A DNA stretch of 64,000 nt. Origin: Lachnoclostridium sp. UBA3262. Lineage in GTDB: Bacteria > Bacillota > Clostridia > Lachnospirales > Lachnospiraceae. The stretch's first letter is position 1, and every line of letters starts with the position of its first letter. Positions 52,524 through 62,301 of this stretch are shown here, in pieces. The position numbers and the translations under genes are program-made. The DNA lies in NCBI GenBank assembly GCA_002362575.1, contig DEUM01000009.1, positions 51,429-115,428 on the forward strand, given 5' to 3'. Under the pieces are notes generated by a model. The model ran no database searches, was not told the DNA's origin, and saw only the letters and a program-made list of their open reading frames with translations.

Positions 52524-53009
52524 ATGGCAATAAGAAATATTCGCATTATGGGTGACGACATTTTGACGAAAAAATGCAAACCGGTAAAAGAGATGACAGA
52601 GAAGAACAGGGAACTGATACAGGATATGTTTGACACGATGTATGATGCGGACGGAGTCGGGCTTGCCGCTCCGCAGGTCGGAATTTTAAAACGAATCGCT
52701 GTCGTGGATATCACAGAAGACCACAGCCAGCCGATTGTCATTATTAACCCGGAGATTGTTTATACAGAGGGAGAACAGCGGGGGAGCGAAGGGTGTCTGA
52801 GTGTGCCGGACAAGGTCGGCATCGTGACAAGACCAAACTTTGTACGGATAAAGGCGCTGGATATGGATATGAATCCGATTGAGATAGAAGGGGAAGAACT
52901 GTTAGCGCGCGCCCTGATTCATGAGACGGAGCATTTGGATGGTATCCTTTATGTCAGCAAGGCGGAGGGAAGACTTTATGATGTAGAGGAGTTTCAGGAT
53001 GAAGAATGA
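52524..53009 (+). CDS. def: Peptide deformylase
   Basis: 161 residues. Removes the formyl group from nascent proteins. Motif 1 GVGLAAPQVG, motif 2 EGCLSVP with the metal Cys, motif 3 HETEHLDGIL (HExxH with Glu where Asp is more usual in the fourth place). GGAGG decides ATG 52524 against in-frame starts upstream. Followed by fmt, the usual def-fmt pair. Confidence 0.97.
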   Translation: MAIRNIRIMGDDILTKKCKPVKEMTEKNRELIQDMFDTMYDADGVGLAAPQVGILKRIAVVDITEDHSQPIVIINPEIVYTEGEQRGSEGCLSVPDKVGIVTRPNFVRIKALDMDMNPIEIEGEELLARALIHETEHLDGILYVSKAEGRLYDVEEFQDEE

Positions 53010-53030
53010 TGTCCGGAAGGGAGGAATAGC

Positions 53031-53966
53031 ATGAACGTTATATTTATGGGAACGCCGGACTTTGCCGTACCAGTCCTGAAGGCACTCATTGATTCTGACA
53101 GGCACGAGGTAACGGCTGTTGTGACGCAGCCGGATAAGGCAAGGGGAAGAAGCGGTAAGCTTGTCTATACCCCGGTAAAGGAAACGGCATTGGAAAACGG
53201 GATTCCTGTTCATACGCCGGAACGCATAAAAGCGCCGGAGTTTGTGGAGGCGCTAAAGAAAATTCCCTGTGATGTAATCGTTGTTGTGGCGTTTGGGCAG
53301 ATTTTGTCACAGGAGATATTAGATATTCCCCAGTACGGCTGTATCAATGTACACGCCTCCCTTCTTCCAAGATGGCGGGGAGCGGCCCCGATGCAGTGGG
53401 CGATACTGGAAGGGGATAAAAAAACAGGGATTACGACAATGCAGATGGACGCCGGATTAGATACCGGGGATATGCTTATGCAGACAGAGATAGAAATTCT
53501 GCCGGATGAGACGGGAGAGAGCCTGCATGATAAGATGGCATTATCTGGCGGCAGACTGCTTTTAGAGACATTAGAGGCTGTCGGAAAAGGAGAACTTCAT
53601 CCGGTTCCACAGGATGGAGAAAAGAGCACGTATGCCAAAATGCTGACCAAAGAGCTGGGAAGGCTGGATATGACATGGGAGGCAGAAAAGCTGGAGCGTT
53701 ATATCCGCGGGCTGAATTCATGGCCGAGCGCTTATACAAAATATAAAGGAAAGACTCTGAAGCTGTGGAGGGCAGAGGTCGTTTTGGAAGAAACCGGAGA
53801 AAAGCCGGGAACGGTAGTCGGTGTGGAAAAGGACAGCATAATGGTACAGACAGGGAAAGGGTGCCTCCGGCTGCTTGAGGTTCAGTTAGAAGGTAAAAAA
53901 AGAATGGATGCCGCCAGCTTTCTGCGCGGCGTCAGAATAGAAAAGGGTGATATGTTATGTATTTAG
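53031..53966 (+). CDS. fmt: Methionyl-tRNA formyltransferase
   Basis: 311 residues. Formylates initiator Met-tRNA with 10-formyl-THF. VIFMGTPDFAVPVLKAL at the start, catalytic region INVHASLLPRWRGAAPMQWA with Asn/His, GITTMQMDAGLDTGDML, and a C-terminal OB-like domain. The gene overlaps the next by ten bases. Confidence 0.97.
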   Translation: MNVIFMGTPDFAVPVLKALIDSDRHEVTAVVTQPDKARGRSGKLVYTPVKETALENGIPVHTPERIKAPEFVEALKKIPCDVIVVVAFGQILSQEILDIPQYGCINVHASLLPRWRGAAPMQWAILEGDKKTGITTMQMDAGLDTGDMLMQTEIEILPDETGESLHDKMALSGGRLLLETLEAVGKGELHPVPQDGEKSTYAKMLTKELGRLDMTWEAEKLERYIRGLNSWPSAYTKYKGKTLKLWRAEVVLEETGEKPGTVVGVEKDSIMVQTGKGCLRLLEVQLEGKKRMDAASFLRGVRIEKGDMLCI

Positions 53967-54676
53967 GTGGATTTGGTCGGGGAATGTATCTTATGTGGGA
54001 TCCGACTTATATTTTAATTCTCGCAGGCGTTGTCTTGTCTATGCTGGCGTCGCTAAAGGTAAAGAGTACCTTTTCGAGATACAGCACTGTGAGAAGTGCG
54101 AGTGGCATGACAGGAGAGCAGGTGGCACACCGGATTTTATCTTATGCCGGTATTTCTGATGTGACAGTAACCCATATATCCGGGCAGTTGAATGACCACT
54201 ATAATCCGAAAACAAAGGTGGTTGCTTTATCGGATGCGGTGTACGGGAGCAATTCTGTGGCGGCAATCGCAGTGGCCGCCCATGAGTGCGGACATGTGAT
54301 TCAGCATGCGAAGGCGTATAAACCACTGTCGATAAGGACAGCACTGGTACCGGTTGCCAACTTTGGCTCCGGGGCTTCATGGTTTGTAATTCTTGCCGGA
54401 ATCATTTTTAGTATTCCGTCCTTAGTAACGGCTGGTATTGTCCTGTTCAGTGCGGCTGTTTTATTTCAGATTGTGACGCTGCCGGTAGAGTTCAATGCCT
54501 CTGGGCGCGCTCTGCGCATTTTACAGGAAACAGGTATACTTGGACATAATGAAGGCCGTGATGCGGGGAAGGTGCTCCGTGCGGCGGCATTGACTTATGT
54601 AGCTGCCGCTGCAGCTTCAATTTTACAATTACTGAGATTGATACTATTGTTTGGAAGGAATCGGAACGACGGATGA
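53957..54676 (+). CDS. YugP-type membrane zinc metallopeptidase
   Basis: 239 residues. Membrane segment near the N-terminus (YILILAGVVLSMLASL), zinc motif AVAAHECGHVIQHAK (HExxH-type with Cys), two or more membrane segments at about 128-175, then VEFNASGRALRIL with the third ligand region. Corresponds to B. subtilis YugP, whose substrate is unknown. It sits in the conserved Clostridia chain between fmt and rsmB, overlapping both. Confidence 0.88.
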   Translation: MYLGGFGRGMYLMWDPTYILILAGVVLSMLASLKVKSTFSRYSTVRSASGMTGEQVAHRILSYAGISDVTVTHISGQLNDHYNPKTKVVALSDAVYGSNSVAAIAVAAHECGHVIQHAKAYKPLSIRTALVPVANFGSGASWFVILAGIIFSIPSLVTAGIVLFSAAVLFQIVTLPVEFNASGRALRILQETGILGHNEGRDAGKVLRAAALTYVAAAAASILQLLRLILLFGRNRNDG

Positions 54677-55983
54677 GAGAGCTTGCCTACGAGATTGTAT
54701 TCGGAACACTGGAAAAGGGAAAACACAGTGACTTTCTGCTCCATGCCATACAGGAGCGGGAGAAAACGCTGACTGTTCATCAAAAAAGTTATCTGAAGCG
54801 TCTGGCATACGGTACGATAGAGAGGGCAGTGGAGCTGGATGCGGTTCTGAACCAGTTTTCCAAAACAAGAGTCTGTCGGATGGATGCGGCGGTCCGGACT
54901 GTGCTTCGGATGGCGTTATATGAAATCCGGTATATGGAACAGGTGCCGGATGCGGCGGCATGCAATGAGGCGGTAGAGCTTGTCAGAAAAAAGGGAGTGG
55001 GGAAATACGCCGGTTTTGTCAACGGTGTTTTGAGAAATATTGTGAGGCAAAAGGACAGGATACGTTTAGAGGAAGAATGGGTTAATCTTTCCCTGCCAGA
55101 GCCATTGTTTCAGCACCTTGTATCACAGTACGGAAAGAAGACGGCAGAGAAAATTGGCAGGGCATTTCTGGAAAAGGAGAATGTTCTTACGATTCATGTA
55201 GATACAAACCGGATTCCGCTCAAGGAGTACGCCGGATTGTTAGAGGAAAAAAGCATTTCCTTCCGTCATGGATATTATATGGAAAATGCTCTGCTGCTTT
55301 CCGGAGTAAGTGATGTCTGCGCCCTGCCGGGGTATAGGGAAGGCTTCTTCTTTGTTCAGGATGAGAGCTCCATGCTTCCGGTTGTATGTGCAGGGATTAG
55401 GCCGGGGGATACGGTGATTGATGTGTGTGCAGCGCCGGGAGGAAAGACACTGCATGCGCTCCATATGTTAAATGGGGATGGGCATGTAAGTGCCCGCGAC
55501 GTCAGCAGTAAAAAAGTAAATCTTCTAAGGGAAAATATCCAGAGGATGCAGTATAAAAATGTGGAAAGTAAGGTGTGGGATGGTGTAAAACCGGATGATG
55601 AATGGAGAGAACGGGCAGACGTGCTTCTGGCAGATGTGCCATGTTCCGGTATCGGGATTATTGGAAAAAAGCCAGAAATCAAATACCATGCACTGGAACA
55701 GGCAGAGAGACTGGTACCGTTGCAGAGGAAAATCTGTGAAGCGTCGGTAACGATGCTGAAACCGGGCGGTGTATTTATTTACAGCACCTGCACGATAAAC
55801 CATGCCGAGAATGAAGAAAATGCAGCATGGCTGGAGGAGCATCTGGGGCTTAGGCGGGACAGTATAGATAAGTTTCTCCCAGCGGTGCTCCGAAACAGAA
55901 TGACAGAACAGGGAATGTTGCAGATGCTTCCCGGCGTACAAAAGACCGACGGCTTTTTTGTAGCGCGTTTTATAAAGGTCTGA
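54673..55983 (+). CDS. rsmB: 16S rRNA m5C967 methyltransferase RsmB
   Basis: 436 residues. N-terminal NusB-like RNA-binding domain (about 1-130), then SAM-dependent methyltransferase: VIDVCAAPGGKTLHAL, VLLADVPCSGIGIIGKKPE with the first catalytic Cys, and IYSTCTINHAENE with the second. ATGAG start overlaps the previous stop by four bases. Confidence 0.95.
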   Translation: MRELAYEIVFGTLEKGKHSDFLLHAIQEREKTLTVHQKSYLKRLAYGTIERAVELDAVLNQFSKTRVCRMDAAVRTVLRMALYEIRYMEQVPDAAACNEAVELVRKKGVGKYAGFVNGVLRNIVRQKDRIRLEEEWVNLSLPEPLFQHLVSQYGKKTAEKIGRAFLEKENVLTIHVDTNRIPLKEYAGLLEEKSISFRHGYYMENALLLSGVSDVCALPGYREGFFFVQDESSMLPVVCAGIRPGDTVIDVCAAPGGKTLHALHMLNGDGHVSARDVSSKKVNLLRENIQRMQYKNVESKVWDGVKPDDEWRERADVLLADVPCSGIGIIGKKPEIKYHALEQAERLVPLQRKICEASVTMLKPGGVFIYSTCTINHAENEENAAWLEEHLGLRRDSIDKFLPAVLRNRMTEQGMLQMLPGVQKTDGFFVARFIKV

Positions 55984-56013
55984 CAGGGCGGCACAGTACA
56001 AGGAAGGTTCAGT

Positions 56014-57108
56014 ATGGATATAAGAAACTGTAATGAAGAAGAAATGAAAGAGATTGCGAAAGAATTCGGCGAAAAAGAATTCCGTGGAAAGCAGATGTTT
56101 GAATGGATACATGGAAAACAGATACAGGATTTGGATGAGATGACAAATCTTTCGGCGGAGTTCCGCCGCCGTCTGAAGGAAAAGTACCGGATATCCGGGA
56201 TGGAAGTCTTGGAAAAACAGATATCCAGTAAAAAAGATACAATCAAATATTTATTTTCCCTGCCGGACGGCAATGTAATTGAGAGCGTATGGATGAAATA
56301 CCGGCATGGGAACAGTGTCTGCATTTCCTCGCAGGTCGGCTGCCGGATGGGATGTACCTTCTGTGCCTCCACACTGACCGGACTGACAAGGAATCTGACA
56401 GCGGGGGAGATGCTTTCCCAAGTGTATGAAATTCAGAGAGATACCGGTGAGAGGGTTTCGAATGTAATTGTGATGGGGATTGGCGAGCCGCTGGATAATT
56501 ATGACAATCTTATTAAATTTATAAAGCTCTTATCCAGCGAGAAGGGAATCCGAATCAGCCAGAGAAATATTACGGTTTCTACATGTGGGCTGGTTGAGAA
56601 GATAAGGGAGCTTATGAAGGAGCGGCTGCAAATCACGCTGGCTATCAGTCTGCATGCGCCAAATGACGAAATCCGCAGGGAGACGATGCCTGTCGCAAGG
56701 AAATATTCGATTGATGAAATATTTGAAGTGTGCCGTGAATATTTTGAAATGACGGGCAGGCGCATTACCTTTGAGTACAGTATGATACGGGGGATAAATG
56801 ATAAAAAGGAGCACGCGAAGGAACTGGCGGAGCGCTGCAGAGGGCTCAACTGCCATATAAATTTAATTCCGCTCAATGAGGTAAAAGAACGAAATTGCTT
56901 GCGTTCTGCGGATTCTGATATAGAGAGGTTTAAAATAATACTTGAAAAAAATCGAATAAATGTTACTATTAGAAGAGAGATGGGAAGCGACATAGACGCT
57001 GCCTGCGGTCAGTTACGAAAGAAATTTTTGAATCCGGCCGGTAAAAATCAGAGGAGGTCAGACTGTGAATACATTTTCGATAACAGATACGGGACGAGAA
57101 CGAAATAG
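56014..57108 (+). CDS. rlmN: Dual-specificity rRNA/tRNA m2A methyltransferase RlmN
   Basis: 364 residues, radical SAM enzyme that methylates A2503 of 23S rRNA and A37 of some tRNAs. SSQVGCRMGCTFCAST holds the CxxxCxxC cluster motif, GIGEPLDNYDNL the SAM site, and DIDAACGQLR the second catalytic Cys. The last 20 or so residues (after KFLNPAGK) lie beyond the usual family end and are encoded in sequence shared with the start of the PP2C gene, a 44-base overlap. Confidence 0.95.
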   Translation: MDIRNCNEEEMKEIAKEFGEKEFRGKQMFEWIHGKQIQDLDEMTNLSAEFRRRLKEKYRISGMEVLEKQISSKKDTIKYLFSLPDGNVIESVWMKYRHGNSVCISSQVGCRMGCTFCASTLTGLTRNLTAGEMLSQVYEIQRDTGERVSNVIVMGIGEPLDNYDNLIKFIKLLSSEKGIRISQRNITVSTCGLVEKIRELMKERLQITLAISLHAPNDEIRRETMPVARKYSIDEIFEVCREYFEMTGRRITFEYSMIRGINDKKEHAKELAERCRGLNCHINLIPLNEVKERNCLRSADSDIERFKIILEKNRINVTIRREMGSDIDAACGQLRKKFLNPAGKNQRRSDCEYIFDNRYGTRTK

Positions 57109-57787
57109 TAATCAGGATTGTGTGTTTTGTGAAGAAAATGCAGTCGGAAATTTCCCGAATTTGTTTATTGTGGCAGATGGTATGGGAGGACACAGAGCAG
57201 GAGATACGGCATCCAGAATGTGTGTGGATGAGGTGGTCAGACAGATTCAGACGACAGACCGGAGAACACCTGTCAGTGTTTTTGAGCAGGCAATGAATAC
57301 TGCGAACCGCGCAATATACCAGCGGGCCATGGAAGATGCGGCATTGTCAGGAATGGGGACCACGATGGTGGGAACCACAATCGAAAACAATATAGCGTAT
57401 ATTGTAAATGTCGGAGACTCACGCTTATACCGCCTGAGGGATTCCCTTCGGCAGATTACGGTGGACCATTCACTGGTGGAGGAAATGGTTCAGTCAGGAG
57501 AGATCCAAAAGGATGAAATGCGGACACATCCGAATAAGAATATTATTACACGCGCTCTTGGTACAGACGAATCTGTACGTCCGGACTGCTTTGAGATTGA
57601 AGTGAAGGAAGGGGACGTGCTGTTGTTATGTTCAGACGGATTGTCAAATATGTTAGAGGATAATCAAATAGAAAAAATATTAAAAGAGAATGCAGAAGAT
57701 ATGAAACAGGCAGGCGAGCGTTTAGTACAGCAGGCAAATGAAGCCGGTGGCAAAGACAACATCAGCGTGATTTTGATTCGACTGTAA
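57065..57787 (+). CDS. prpC: PP2C-type Ser/Thr protein phosphatase
   Basis: 240 residues. PPM family phosphatase opposing PrkC. Metal-binding motifs are in order: NSNQDCVF, IVADGMGGHRAGD, MGTTMVGTTI, VNVGDSRLYRLRD, LLCSDGLSNML and GGKDNISVILIRL. GTG start with GGAGG upstream, inside the end of rlmN. The kinase gene follows after 15 bases, the standard prpC-prkC pair. Confidence 0.95.
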   Translation: MNTFSITDTGRERNSNQDCVFCEENAVGNFPNLFIVADGMGGHRAGDTASRMCVDEVVRQIQTTDRRTPVSVFEQAMNTANRAIYQRAMEDAALSGMGTTMVGTTIENNIAYIVNVGDSRLYRLRDSLRQITVDHSLVEEMVQSGEIQKDEMRTHPNKNIITRALGTDESVRPDCFEIEVKEGDVLLLCSDGLSNMLEDNQIEKILKENAEDMKQAGERLVQQANEAGGKDNISVILIRL

Positions 57788-57802
57788 AGGAGTGGATTTG
57801 AG

Positions 57803-59857
57803 ATGATTAGTATTGGAACAATGATTGGAAACCGCTATGAGGTAATTGAGAGAGTGGGAAGCGGAGGTATGGCAGATGTTTTTCGTGCCAAAGACCATCG
57901 GCTGAACCGTTTTGTGGCGGTCAAGGTTTTAAAAAATGAATATGGCGAGGACACGAAGCTTGTGACGAAGTTCCATCAGGAAGCACAGGCAGTTGCGTGT
58001 CTGTCACATCCGAATGTTGTCGGTGTGTATGATGTCGGGGAAGAAGATGAAATGCACTATATCGTCATGGAGTTTGTCGACGGTATTACTTTGAAAAAAT
58101 ATATAGAGAAAAAGGGAAAGCTTTCCGTGAGGGAAGCGGTAGGAATCGGTCTGCAGATTGCAAATGGATTGGAAGCGGCACATAGTAACCATATTATTCA
58201 TAGGGATATTAAGCCGCAGAATATATTGATATCCAAAGACGGTACAGCAAAGGTTAGTGATTTTGGAATTGCCAAGGCGGCAAGCTCGAACACGATTACA
58301 GCAAACGCTATGGGTTCGGTACACTACATTTCTCCGGAACAGGCCAGAGGAGGTTTCAGTGACGAAAAAAGTGATATCTATTCACTGGGTGTTACGATGT
58401 ACGAGATGCTGAGTGGAACACTGCCATTTAGTGGAGAAAGTGCGGTAGCGGTAGCGCTGGCGCACATTCAGGAGGATGCAACGCCGCTTGCAGCGATAGA
58501 TGCAACAATTCCGCACGGTCTCAGCAATATTGTGGCAAAGTGTATGCAGAAGAAAACGGAGCTCCGTTATCCGACGGTAGCAGATCTGATTGCCGATATG
58601 AAGATGTTCTTACAGGATCCGGCGGGGGAATATGGAGTGATAAAGTCTCTCTATGAAAATGCAGAGACCATATTTATTCCGAGCGGGGATGTCGATACAC
58701 TGAAAGCGGCTTCCGGCAAGGTGTCCGCCTCCAGTGAGGAGGATAATTCGGAAGAACCGGAGGAGGATTCGGACGGTGATGTGGATCCAAAACTGGAAAA
58801 GGCTCTGATAATAGGAAGTATTGTTGTAGCGATTATTATCGGTATTGTTTTGATTTATATGCTTGGTAAGTTTATTGGTTTCTGGGGTGGTTCCCCGGTA
58901 ACGACGGCACCTCCGGCCCCTTCTGCGAGCAGTCCGGCAGAGGTAAGCAGCACGCCGGGAACCGATGTGGATGACCCTACGGTAGTTCCAGATATTTCGG
59001 ATATGATTAAAGATCAGGCGATTGTGGAACTGCAGAATAATGATTTGCAGTATAAATTTACGGAACAGGAGTCCGATACAGTAGAGAAGGGCAAGGTAAT
59101 CGGAACGAATCCGGAAATCGGTTCTACGGTAGAGAAGGGGAGCAGTGTTGAGGTATTTATCAGCTCCGGGCCGAAAAAGGTAAATCTGCAGTCTGTCATG
59201 GGAGAAACACCGGAGCAGGCTCGAAGCATATTAGAGGCAGCGGGCTTTACCGTCAAAACAGGTGCGAAGGTATACAGTACCTCGGTAGAAAAGGGCAAGA
59301 TTGCTTACTCCGATCCGAAGGGAGGAGCAAGAGTTCTCCCCGGAGCAACGATTACCATTTATGAGAGCAAAGGACCACAGGAAACCTATGTAAAGGTGCC
59401 GGACTTAATCGGAAAGACAAAGAGTCAGGCAAAAGCCGCCCTTGAGGCAAAAGGACTGGAACTGGGTGATGCGACAAGCACGGCGTATTCATCCAATGTA
59501 GAAAAGAACCGTGTATGTCTGCAGAGCAAGAAACAGGGAGCTAAGGTAAAGAAAGGTACAACCGTTGACATTACGCTGAGTCTTGGACAGGAACAGACGT
59601 ATTCTTATTACAGTAATGCAGTACAGATTGACAGTCCGTTTGATTATCCGTCGGATGATCCGGCGATGATTAAAATTGTGCTGAGTCAGGATGGGAAGAC
59701 GCGTGTGGTAGAAAATGTCAAAAGAAGCTATGATGATTTCCCGCTTACGATTCAGAATGTTAAAGGGTACAGTGCCTCTACCGGGGAGCTTACTGTATAT
59801 ATGAACGGTTCACCGGTAGAAACTTATCAGGTAGAGTTCCGGAGAGTTGCGCATTGA
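57803..59857 (+). CDS. prkC: PrkC/PknB-type transmembrane Ser/Thr kinase with three PASTA domains
   Basis: 684 residues. Kinase domain about 10-275 (GSGGMADVFRAKD, VAVKVLK, HRDIKPQN, DFGIAKA, SPEQARGG), an acidic juxtamembrane stretch, membrane segment near 335-355, Pro/Ser-rich linker, three PASTA repeats (about 390-455, 456-525, 526-600) that bind muropeptides or lipid II in homologues, and a further beta-rich C-terminal domain of about 80 residues. It controls wall growth and spore germination in relatives. The stop overlaps rsgA by one base. Confidence 0.96.
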   Translation: MISIGTMIGNRYEVIERVGSGGMADVFRAKDHRLNRFVAVKVLKNEYGEDTKLVTKFHQEAQAVACLSHPNVVGVYDVGEEDEMHYIVMEFVDGITLKKYIEKKGKLSVREAVGIGLQIANGLEAAHSNHIIHRDIKPQNILISKDGTAKVSDFGIAKAASSNTITANAMGSVHYISPEQARGGFSDEKSDIYSLGVTMYEMLSGTLPFSGESAVAVALAHIQEDATPLAAIDATIPHGLSNIVAKCMQKKTELRYPTVADLIADMKMFLQDPAGEYGVIKSLYENAETIFIPSGDVDTLKAASGKVSASSEEDNSEEPEEDSDGDVDPKLEKALIIGSIVVAIIIGIVLIYMLGKFIGFWGGSPVTTAPPAPSASSPAEVSSTPGTDVDDPTVVPDISDMIKDQAIVELQNNDLQYKFTEQESDTVEKGKVIGTNPEIGSTVEKGSSVEVFISSGPKKVNLQSVMGETPEQARSILEAAGFTVKTGAKVYSTSVEKGKIAYSDPKGGARVLPGATITIYESKGPQETYVKVPDLIGKTKSQAKAALEAKGLELGDATSTAYSSNVEKNRVCLQSKKQGAKVKKGTTVDITLSLGQEQTYSYYSNAVQIDSPFDYPSDDPAMIKIVLSQDGKTRVVENVKRSYDDFPLTIQNVKGYSASTGELTVYMNGSPVETYQVEFRRVAH

Positions 59858-60756
59858 TGCAGGGAAAGATTATAAAAGGAATTGCTGGATTTTACTATGT
59901 TTTTTGTGAGGATGACAGACTGTATGAGTGTAAGGCAAAGGGAATTTTCCGCAAAGACGGAATCAAGCCCTATGTCGGCGACAATGTAGTGATTCAGGTC
60001 TTAGAGAAAGAGAAAAAAATTGGAAATATAGAAGAAATACTGTCTCGTAAAAATGCGCTGCTCCGTCCTGCCGTGGCAAACGTGGACCAAGCAATGGTAA
60101 TTTTTGCAATGGCAGAACCGATGCCGAATCTAAATCTTTTGGATCGCTTTCTCGTTATGATGGAGAGAGAGGGTGTAGAAACTGTTATCTGTTTTAGTAA
60201 ACAGGATATTGTGTCAGAACAGGAAGAAGAACGTTTAAAGTCAATCTATGAAAAATGTACAAACCGGGTGCTAACCTTTAGTAATAAAGAAAATACCGGT
60301 ATTCAGGCAGTTAAAGACTGCCTGAGAGGTAAGACGACGGTGCTTGCCGGGCCATCCGGAGTGGGAAAATCCAGTCTTGTCAACCGGATTTTTCCACAGG
60401 CAGAGTCGGAGACAGGGGCTATCAGCGAAAAAATAGGGAGGGGAAAGCATACAACCAGACATTCGGAGCTTTTTCATATTGGGAAGGATTCGTATCTGTT
60501 TGATACACCCGGTTTTAGTTCATTGAAGGTGCCGGAGATAGAAAAGGAAGAATTGCACCGTTATTTTACTGAATTTTTACCGTATGAAGGACAGTGCCGT
60601 TATATTGGCTGTTCTCATATTCATGAGCCGGGCTGTGTAATTAAAGAGGACTTGGAAAAAGGGAAAATCTGTCGTAGCCGTTATGAAAATTATGTGCAGA
60701 TGTATGAAGAACTGGCAGAAGCCGAGAAAAGGAAAAATTGGAGGAATAGGAAATGA
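59857..60756 (+). CDS. rsgA: Ribosome small subunit-dependent GTPase RsgA
   Basis: 299 residues. Circularly permuted GTPase for 30S maturation. N-terminal OB fold (IIKGIAGFYYVFCE), G4-like FSKQDIV, then G1 GPSGVGKSSLVN, G3 DTPGFSS, and the C-terminal zinc site with Cys/His (CRYIGCSHIHEPGC). ATG overlaps the prkC stop in TGATG. Confidence 0.96.
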   Translation: MQGKIIKGIAGFYYVFCEDDRLYECKAKGIFRKDGIKPYVGDNVVIQVLEKEKKIGNIEEILSRKNALLRPAVANVDQAMVIFAMAEPMPNLNLLDRFLVMMEREGVETVICFSKQDIVSEQEEERLKSIYEKCTNRVLTFSNKENTGIQAVKDCLRGKTTVLAGPSGVGKSSLVNRIFPQAESETGAISEKIGRGKHTTRHSELFHIGKDSYLFDTPGFSSLKVPEIEKEELHRYFTEFLPYEGQCRYIGCSHIHEPGCVIKEDLEKGKICRSRYENYVQMYEELAEAEKRKNWRNRK

Positions 60757-61412
60757 TCTACAAGTTGTCAGCATCCATTTTAGCAGCAGATGTTTCAAAA
60801 CTAGGAGAAGAATTACAGACAGTACAGGATGCGGGGGTAGATTATATCCATATTGATGTGATGGACGGTATATTTGTACCAAATATTTCGTTTGGTATTC
60901 CGATAGTGGCGGGACTTAGAAAATGTGTCGGCACTTTTTTTGATGTTCATCTGATGATTGTCGAGCCGGAGAAATACATAGAGAGGTTCGCACAGGCAGG
61001 GGCGGACGGCATTACGGTACACGCAGAAGCTTGTGAGGATTTGGAACGGGCAATAGATGAGATTTTGCGGTGTGGTAAAAAAGCAGCAGTGTCGGTTTGC
61101 CCTGACACCGATATCGATGTGATTCTTCCCGTATTAGATAAGCTGTCTATGGTGTTGATTATGACGGTTCATCCCGGATATGGTGGTCAGAAGATTATAA
61201 GGGAAACTTTTGATAAGGTTAGAAGGCTGCGCCAGATTATTACAGAGAGAGCGCTTTCTGTTGATATTGAGGTGGATGGGGGAGTGAATTTCGATAATGT
61301 GGGTGAGATTATGGAGGCAGGCGCCAATGTTTTTGTCGCAGGAACAAAGGTTTTTAAAGGGAATATAACGGAGAATGTGAAGAATTTTAAAAAGAAATTT
61401 CAAATCGACTAA
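60753..61412 (+). CDS. rpe: Ribulose-phosphate 3-epimerase
   Basis: 219 residues, TIM barrel enzyme of the pentose phosphate pathway. SASILAADVSKLGEE, YIHIDVMDGIFVPNISFG with metal-binding residues, LMIVEPEKYI, MTVHPGYGGQK and DGGVN near the C-terminus. ATGA overlap with rsgA. Last gene of the long chain; a LytTR gene follows after 13 bases instead of the thiamine pyrophosphokinase often found here. Confidence 0.96.
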   Translation: MIYKLSASILAADVSKLGEELQTVQDAGVDYIHIDVMDGIFVPNISFGIPIVAGLRKCVGTFFDVHLMIVEPEKYIERFAQAGADGITVHAEACEDLERAIDEILRCGKKAAVSVCPDTDIDVILPVLDKLSMVLIMTVHPGYGGQKIIRETFDKVRRLRQIITERALSVDIEVDGGVNFDNVGEIMEAGANVFVAGTKVFKGNITENVKNFKKKFQID

Positions 61413-61425
61413 GGGGAGACAGAGA

Positions 61426-62163
61426 ATGTATCAGATTGCACTTTGTGATGATGAGGTGGAAGAACTGGATAAGTCAGAGTCTATATTGAAGTCTTACAGA
61501 GAACAGCATACGGTCTATGATTTTTCTATTGAGCGTTTTGAAGATGTAAATGAACTGCTTCGGATGGTAAGAGAGAAAGAATATGTGCCGGATTTGCTGT
61601 TTATGGATATTTATATGCCGGACAAGCAAGGCATTGAAGCGGCGAAAGAATTACGGGAGATGGGAAGCAAGTGTCGACTTGTTTTTCTCACGACATCTAT
61701 GGATCACGCTTTGGATGCGTTTCGCGTGGAGGCTTCCCAGTATCTTGTAAAGCCGATTCATAAAAAGAAAATGTTTCCTCTGCTTGATAAGCTTTTAGGA
61801 GAAATAGAAAAGGAACAGAAAAAGTATATACCGTTTCGTATAGAGAATAAGATTTACCGGATAGCGCTGTCAGATATTGTATTTTGTGAGGCACAGAAAA
61901 AATGTCAGTGTATTTATCTGTCGGATGGCGAGGAGTATCTCGTTCGAATGACGATGGCAAAAATTTGTGAGATGCTTTCTGAATATCCGGAGTTTGTTAA
62001 GGTGGGGATAAGTTACATTGTGAATTTAGAACATGTGGAAAGTCTTAGTACACGAGAGCTGCAGATGGACAATGAAAGGAAAGTGTATCTGCCAAGAGGT
62101 TCCTATCAAACCTTTAGAGAACGGTATTTTGACTATTATTTTGAAGATTTTGAGCAAGAATAG
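61426..62163 (+). CDS. LytTR-family response regulator
   Basis: 245 residues. Complete receiver domain: ALCDDEVEE acidic pair, LLFMDIYMPDKQG with the phospho-accepting Asp, FLTTS, and YLVKPIHKK. C-terminal LytTR domain with DIVFCEAQKKCQCIYLSDG and VGISYIVNLEHVESL. AgrA/VirR-like pairing with the histidine kinase downstream. It probably shares transcription with rpe, since only 13 bases separate them. Confidence 0.92.
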   Translation: MYQIALCDDEVEELDKSESILKSYREQHTVYDFSIERFEDVNELLRMVREKEYVPDLLFMDIYMPDKQGIEAAKELREMGSKCRLVFLTTSMDHALDAFRVEASQYLVKPIHKKKMFPLLDKLLGEIEKEQKKYIPFRIENKIYRIALSDIVFCEAQKKCQCIYLSDGEEYLVRMTMAKICEMLSEYPEFVKVGISYIVNLEHVESLSTRELQMDNERKVYLPRGSYQTFRERYFDYYFEDFEQE

Positions 62164-62182
62164 TTAATGAGCTTTCAAAGTA

Positions 62183-62210
62183 TACCCGAAAAAGTGCAAA
62201 TCGTACCCGA
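62183..62210 (+). promoter_or_regulatory. Direct repeat, 21-base period, candidate LytTR operator
   Basis: TACCCGA occurs at 62183-62189 and at 62204-62210, exactly 21 bases apart (two helical turns), in the spacer between the regulator and the kinase gene. LytTR proteins are known to bind pairs of direct repeats with this spacing. Confidence 0.5.
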
Positions 62211-62301
62211 TGTATTGTAAAAATAGCAAAATATGTGTTATTTTTAACTTGTTAAGTTTGTGTAAGTTGGAAAAAGAGGACAACAAAGGAGTACGAAGGG
62301 G

